From the NCBI RefSeq assembly GCF_036370855.1, contig NW_026991456.1, forward strand, positions 4,402,001 to 4,466,000: DNA of 64,000 nt. The letters run 5' to 3'. Below, one piece after another: positions 58,779 through 64,000 of the stretch. The notes beneath the pieces were generated by a model, which was not told where the DNA came from, ran no database searches, and saw nothing but the letters and a program-made list of their open reading frames with translations. Origin of the DNA: Dromaius novaehollandiae. Lineage: Eukaryota > Chordata > Aves > Casuariiformes > Dromaiidae. Numbering within the stretch: position 1 is the stretch's first letter; each line of letters starts with the position of its first letter. The translations under genes were made by a program, and so were the position numbers.

Positions 58779-59384
58779 AAACCCAGTCCTTGGCAGTGCT
58801 TCAGCTTTCTGTGCGGAATTTCACCATGAAAAGCAGAAATGCTTTTTTCCCAGTCCTTTTCCCTTAGGCGTCCTTTTCTAACAGGTGCCGGTAATGCCGA
58901 TGGGCGGCAGAGATCGCGCTGGCACACGGGGCCTGGCAGTAGCCAAGGCGCGAATGGGGCGCCGCAGGAGCGCCCGGCAGCAGTGCGGCAAGCAAGTCGC
59001 TCTGTTGCTCGGGCAGGTGAAGTGTCAGCACGGCTGCTCAGAAGCTGCTAGCGCTTCCCTGGGCCTGGGTGGCGGGAGCGAGGCTGAAGGGAACTAGTGA
59101 TGTCTAGCAACTGCCTAAGGTAAAGGGAAATCGGCGGAGGCCCAGCTGGAGAATGACGGGGTGTGTTGGGGTGCAGGGCTACTCACAGGCAGCTGGTGCT
59201 GACAACACAGCCCCGTGCGGCCATCGCAGCCAAAGCAGAGGTGCCAGACACACCAAAGTGGGGAAGGGATGCAGCGAAGCGGGGCCCAGCAGGGACAGAG
59301 GGGCTGTGCCACGGCCGGAGTGAATGGCAATGTTCGGGGGAAGGCGATTTCTGTCAGCTTATGCCTGATAGAGCATGCTTCCCT
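58779..59384. other. GC-rich DNA, no gene recognised (copy 2)
   Basis: Equivalent of 24456-25061, between the protease 3' end and the retroviral remnant. Confidence 0.5.
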
Positions 59385-60909
59385 TGTTAAAGAATAGCGA
59401 ACTGAAACTGTCTAGAGTATGTTCTAAGTATGCCAAAAAAAAAAAAGCTTTGAAAGTCTTAAAAAAAAAAAATGCTCAGTGATATCAATCCGCACCACCT
59501 GAAATACAAGTGCCTGGTATACAGCCTGGGGACGAAGTTTTAGTTAAAGTATTTCCACAAAAATCCAAGTTAAAACCTGAATGGAACAGTCCATATACTG
59601 TCATACTATGTTCTTCTTTTGCTGTGAAAGTTGAACTGTACTTGTATATGTTGAAAAAGGATGTGTCTGTGTAAGAACACTTTGTAATCTTACAGAGAGC
59701 AGTGTTGTAGATACAAGTAATCACTCAAACATTTGTATTTGTAGCTTTACCCCAAATTATGGGATGCAACTGTTACAATCTAATTATACATTGAGCCAAA
59801 ATTTACTCCCTATCCCCATTGGAATGAATCTTATGCTAGTAAAGAAACTACTACAATGCGATGATTTGCGTTGACTGCTAGAATGCACCCGGAACAATGG
59901 ACAAAAAACTCTAATCACCATTCATTGTGATGCGGAAGAGATACACCACGTCTTGGAAAGGGTAAAGAGGGACGGAGAACATCATGGCTGGGAAACTCTT
60001 CTAGGATGGTCACCAACAGCAACAGGGATTTATAATCACGTGTTGCACCCGGTAGTAGTTGTGTTCAGTTTAACTGTGTTATGCCTATTACTTACAATTA
60101 TATTATACATAAGATTATGGAAAGCGATAGTACGCCTCGAAAGGCTTTGAGAACTCTGTTTAAAAGATTAACAGGGATGCTTCATAAAAACAAAGGGGGG
60201 GACTGTTAAAGAATAGCAAACTGAAACTGTCTCGAGGTAGCCGCTTAGCACAACTTCTGTAAAACTTGCTTAGCATGAGTAGCTAAATTTGCTGAAGCCT
60301 TAGGCCGCACTTAGATAAAATAATGAACTTTTACTTAGTCCAGTAAGAAAAGGGCCTCAGAGCTGGTTCAAGCTGGGAAGATAAGGAAGGTACAAGCAGT
60401 CTGCATTCCTGTGTCTCACACTCCGAAAGGGAGGATGTCAAGGCTTTGAAATAAGACCAGCGCAGGGCATTAGGACCTTGAGGGGCAAAGCCTTAGCTCA
60501 CTGCTGGGGCAGTGTTAATTGTTATGATTTGGAATCACCTCCTCCTTCTCAGGACCTTGAGAGACAATGGTAAGACGCAAGGAGAAACGAAGGTACAACC
60601 GTCAGCAGAAACCACAACAGTAAAGCTAAGGGAGAAAAACAGCCTGCCTAGGAGCAACGATGAGAGCCAATAAGGAGCAGGAGACCCCAGACCAAAAAAA
60701 ATTACTGTTGGTCTAACTACCGCGTGAGGGGTGGGAAACTTAATTGGAAAAAGCTATAATTGCCCAGGGATTTCTTTGTTTGGGCTCCCTCTTCGGAGGC
60801 ACCCAGCTCGAGCTGTAATTACTGCATGTGCATCATTAAAATTTAATTATTTAATTTGCTTTGATTTGGCTCTGAACTTTCTTGCAGGAACCTAGGGTCA
60901 GACCCTGTT
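59385..60909 (+). mobile_element. internally deleted endogenous retrovirus, copy 2
   Basis: Same remnant as 25062-26586 at offset 34323, with the same deletions and stops. It was inherited through the unit duplication and is not an independent insertion. Confidence 0.8.
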
Positions 60910-60928
60910 ATGGTGCCCGGCGAGCCTC

Positions 60929-62706
60929 ATTTCCATAGCAGTGACCTCACAAGCACAGCGAGCATCCATGGGCATTCCACTGGCCAATCAGGCCCTGAGG
61001 CTGCTGTGACCTCACTAGCACAGCCTGCAGCCATGGGCCTGACACTGGACTATGAGGCACAGGGACTGCTCTGACCTCATATGCACAGCCAGCAGCCATG
61101 GGCCTACCACTAGCCCATGAGGCACGGATGCTGCTGTGACGTCACAAGCACAGCTGGAAGCCATGTGCCTGCCACTCGCCTATCAGGCACCGATGATGCT
61201 GTGATCTCACAAGCACAGCCAGCAGCCATAGGCCTGCCACTGGCCTATGAGGCTCTGAGGCTGCTGTGGCCTCACAAGCAAGCACAGCCAGCAGCCGTGC
61301 CCTGATGCTGGCCTATGAGGCAAGGAGGCTGCTGTGACCTCGCAAGCACAGCTGGAAGCCATGTGCCTGTCACTGGCCTATCAGGCACTGATGATGCTGT
61401 GACCTCACAAGGAAGCCAAGGCAGCAGCCATGGGCCTGTCCCTGGCCTATGAGGCATTGGGACTGCTGTGATCTCACATGCATGCACAACCAGCAGCCAT
61501 GCCCTGCTGCTGGTCTATGAGGCACGGAGGCTGCTGTGAGCTCACAAGCACAGCCAGCAGCCAGGGGCCTGCCACTGCCCTATCAGGCCCTGAGGCTGCT
61601 GTGACCTCACAACAACAGTGAGTAGCCATGGGCCTGACACTGGACTATGAGGCACGGAGACTGCTGTGACCTCAGAAGCACAGCTGGAAGCCATGTGCCT
61701 GCCATTGGCCTATCAGGCAATGAGACAAATGTCACCTCACAAGTACAGCCAGCAGCCTTAGACCTGCCACCGCCCTATCAAGCTCTGAGGCTGCTGTGAC
61801 CTCACAAGCACAGCCAGGAGCTGTGGGTCTGCCCTCGCCTATCAGTCACTGGGACTGTTGCGACCTTACAAGCACAGCCAGCAGCCAGGGGCCTGCCACT
61901 GGCGTATCAGGCTCTGAGGCTGCTGTGACCTCACAAGCAAGCACAGCCAGCAGCCATTGGCCTTTCCCTGGCCTGTCAGCCACTGAGAGAAATGAGACCT
62001 CACAAGCACAGCGTCCATCCATGGGACTGCCACTGGCCTATGAGGCACTGCGTCTGCTGTGATCTCACCTGCACAGCCAGCAGTCATGGGTCTGCTGCTG
62101 GCCTAGCAGGCTCTGAGGCTGTTGCGACCTCACAAGAACAGCCAGCAGCCAAGGGCCTGACACTGCACTATCAGGCACCGATGATGCTGTGATCTCACAA
62201 GCACAGCCAGCAGCCATAGGCCTGCCACTGGCCTATGAGGCTCTGAGGCTGCTGTGGCCTCACAAGCACAGCCAGCAGCCGTGGGCCTGCCACTACCCTA
62301 TCAGGCACTGAGGCTGCTGTGAGCTCACAAGCACAGCCAGCAACCAGGGGCCTCCCTCTGGCCTATGAGGCACTGAGGCTGCTGTGACCTCACAAGCACA
62401 GCCAGCAGTCACTGGCCTGCCACTGCCCTATCAGGCACTGAGGCTGCTGTGACCTCACAAGCACAGCCAGCACCCAGGGGCCTGCCACTGGCCTGTAGGG
62501 CACAGAGGTCGATGTGACCTCACAAGCACAGCCAGCAGTCATTGGCCTCCCACTGGCCTATGAGGCACTGGTACTTCTTCCACCCCACAAGCACAACTTG
62601 CAGCCAGGGGCCTCCCTCCAGCCTATGAGGCACTGAGGCTGCTGTGACCTCAGAAGCACAGCCAGCAGCCATGGCCCTGCCACTGGCCTTTCAGGCAATG
62701 GCACTA
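60929..62706. repeat. 65-bp satellite array, copy 2
   Basis: Same array as 26606-28383 with the same unit number. It carries a few clustered differences, for example around 62278-62284 compared with 27955-27961. Confidence 0.93.
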
Positions 62707-62851
62707 GTAAATATCTGCATATATACATATCATACACAGACACACATATATATCATACATATATATATATATCAAATATACATCATATATATCATATATG
62801 TATATCATGTATGCATAGCATATATATATCATATATATATATATATAAAAT
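62707..62851. repeat. TA/CATA-rich microsatellite, copy 2
   Basis: Same tract as 28384-28531 with slight changes in the TA runs. Confidence 0.93.
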
Positions 62852-64000
62852 AGTAAATATCTACATCCAAGCTAATCATATTATGCCCTTTTTATGCACA
62901 GTAAAAGACTGAAGTAATTTTAAGTTGCTGCTTATTTGACCTGTTTTAAACATCTACTTTGGGATAAGATGAACTGAGCCAACGAAAGTCCTTTTGCTCT
63001 TTTCTGAATATAAAGGGAGCCTAAGATGACTAGACCAGATCTAGACACCTATGTTTCATCAAATACATCCTCCTTATAATAGCTAAAAAAGATGCTTGAC
63101 AAAGAATGAAAACATGCATATAGGCAAACAGGTTGGAGCAGGAAAAGTTCATGTACCCAGCAGGTGGCAACACCAGTCTGGCAATGTCAACCACCACACT
63201 TGGATATTCACAGTCAGAAGATGAAATAGCAGTGGTGCAATGATGACCAGATAGCCTGTAATATGTAACGCCAACCCTGGGACATAAAACATAGAGGACA
63301 TTGTGTGGATGTTCTCTCAGGGGATCAAAGAGATGCACAAGATATTCATTAACACAGAAGCCGTAAAAATAAAACAGAGTGAATGATATTGCCTAGGTCC
63401 AAAGCCTAATTAATCCATCTTCTTCTTCTATTTTTACAATAAGAAAGGATCTCTGTCTACTCACCATACGATATTTTTCTAAGGTAACCACTTGGTATTT
63501 AAAAAAAAAAGATATCCAAGAAAAAAAAGAATCATTGATATATTCTTGGCAAAAGTGAACAGGAGAAGACATAAAATTTCCATAGGCCATTAACCAGTTA
63601 ACAGGTGACATGAAAGCAAACACTTCGTTATCCTGCTACGCAGCATCTCTGAAATAAGCAGAAAAGAAGAATCCCTGTATTTACATTTGATTCTAACAAA
63701 AAGTTAACTAGGTATATTGATACAGGTTATTAGCTACTAGATGCCATTATAAGTCACACCAAAGATACACAGCTAATTTCCAGGGTAATACGGAAAATGA
63801 TTAGAAAATAGTTTTGTGTGTAATCAAGACTCTAGTGCCCCTGAGTGACATAGCAGGTTAACTGTTCACAGCAGACTGTGGACAACATTTTTGAATTGAA
63901 AGGCTGATGACGTCCTTCCCTTCCTCCATTGCTCTGTCAGAAACATTGGTAAAGACTGTGGTAAATATTCAACTTTTAACGTGCGCTTCAGAAATAATGA
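62852..64000. other. AT-rich DNA, no gene recognised (copy 2, to window end)
   Basis: Equivalent of 28532-29678. A poly-A run near 63500 is two bases shorter than in copy 1. The window ends inside this segment. Confidence 0.5.

Larger units (their letters stand above)
34321..64000. repeat. 34.3-kb macrosatellite unit, copy 2 (cut by window end)
   Basis: This is a head-to-tail second copy of the unit, matching bases 1-29678. It carries the same minisatellites, olfactory receptor pseudogene, CR1 fragment, USP42-like gene, endogenous retrovirus and 65-bp satellite. Scattered substitutions and small indels distinguish it from copy 1, so it is not a verbatim repeat. An assembly that failed to merge two haplotypes cannot be excluded from the sequence alone. 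Confidence 0.97.

Noticed and set aside
1-64000. tRNA or rRNA genes
   Set aside because: No cloverleaf with A and B boxes and no rRNA-like conserved core was seen on either strand by eye.

Overview
The window is nuclear DNA from a bird. The strongest signs are two CR1-type LINE 3' fragments with the typical bird end sequence, a decayed olfactory receptor of the type abundant in birds, a vertebrate multi-exon gene with consensus GT-AG introns, an avian-style endogenous retrovirus remnant, and several minisatellites and CpG islands. There is no prokaryotic gene organisation and no CRISPR array.

The dominant structure is a head-to-tail tandem duplication with a period of about 34.32 kb. Base 1 matches base 34321, and the match continues to the end of the window (base 29678 corresponds to 64000). 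By eye the copies are about 99.8% identical. The offset drifts between 34319 and 34323 because of small length changes, mostly in homopolymers and microsatellites. The second copy is cut by the window edge, so 29679-34320 is seen once. The array may continue on either side, and the true unit boundary cannot be placed.

Layout of one unit (copy 1 coordinates): a roughly 82-bp minisatellite (775-3185); a GT-rich stretch with an internal 1.8-kb duplication and many small exon-like blocks (3.2-7.6 kb); an A-rich and pyrimidine-rich stretch ending in a perfect 16-bp inverted repeat (8572-8628); degenerate telomere-like repeats (8.9-9.15 kb); an olfactory receptor pseudogene (9459-10455); about 5 kb of AT-rich DNA with a CR1 fragment; a CpG-island promoter (about 15.93-16.31 kb); the main gene (16366-23994); a deleted endogenous retrovirus (25062-26586) abutting a 65-bp satellite (26606-28383) and a TA-rich repeat; AT-rich DNA; a cluster of ZNF143-like promoter motifs (31.34-31.45 kb); a probable solo LTR; and a large CpG island with NRF-1 and YY1 motifs and a possible first exon (33.0-34.1 kb).

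The main gene is a 13-exon ubiquitin-specific protease most like USP42, with the catalytic Cys, His and Asn/Asp motifs and both zinc-binding CxxC pairs intact. My gene model gives 732 residues, against roughly 1,300 for human USP42. The start of the C-terminal region and the basic tail are recognisable, but the long middle part is absent. Both copies are open. Between them I found three silent changes and one amino-acid change. An amplified, intron-containing, shortened USP42 paralog inside a 34-kb macrosatellite is the most interesting feature here. It recalls the independently amplified USP17/DUB genes of mammals.
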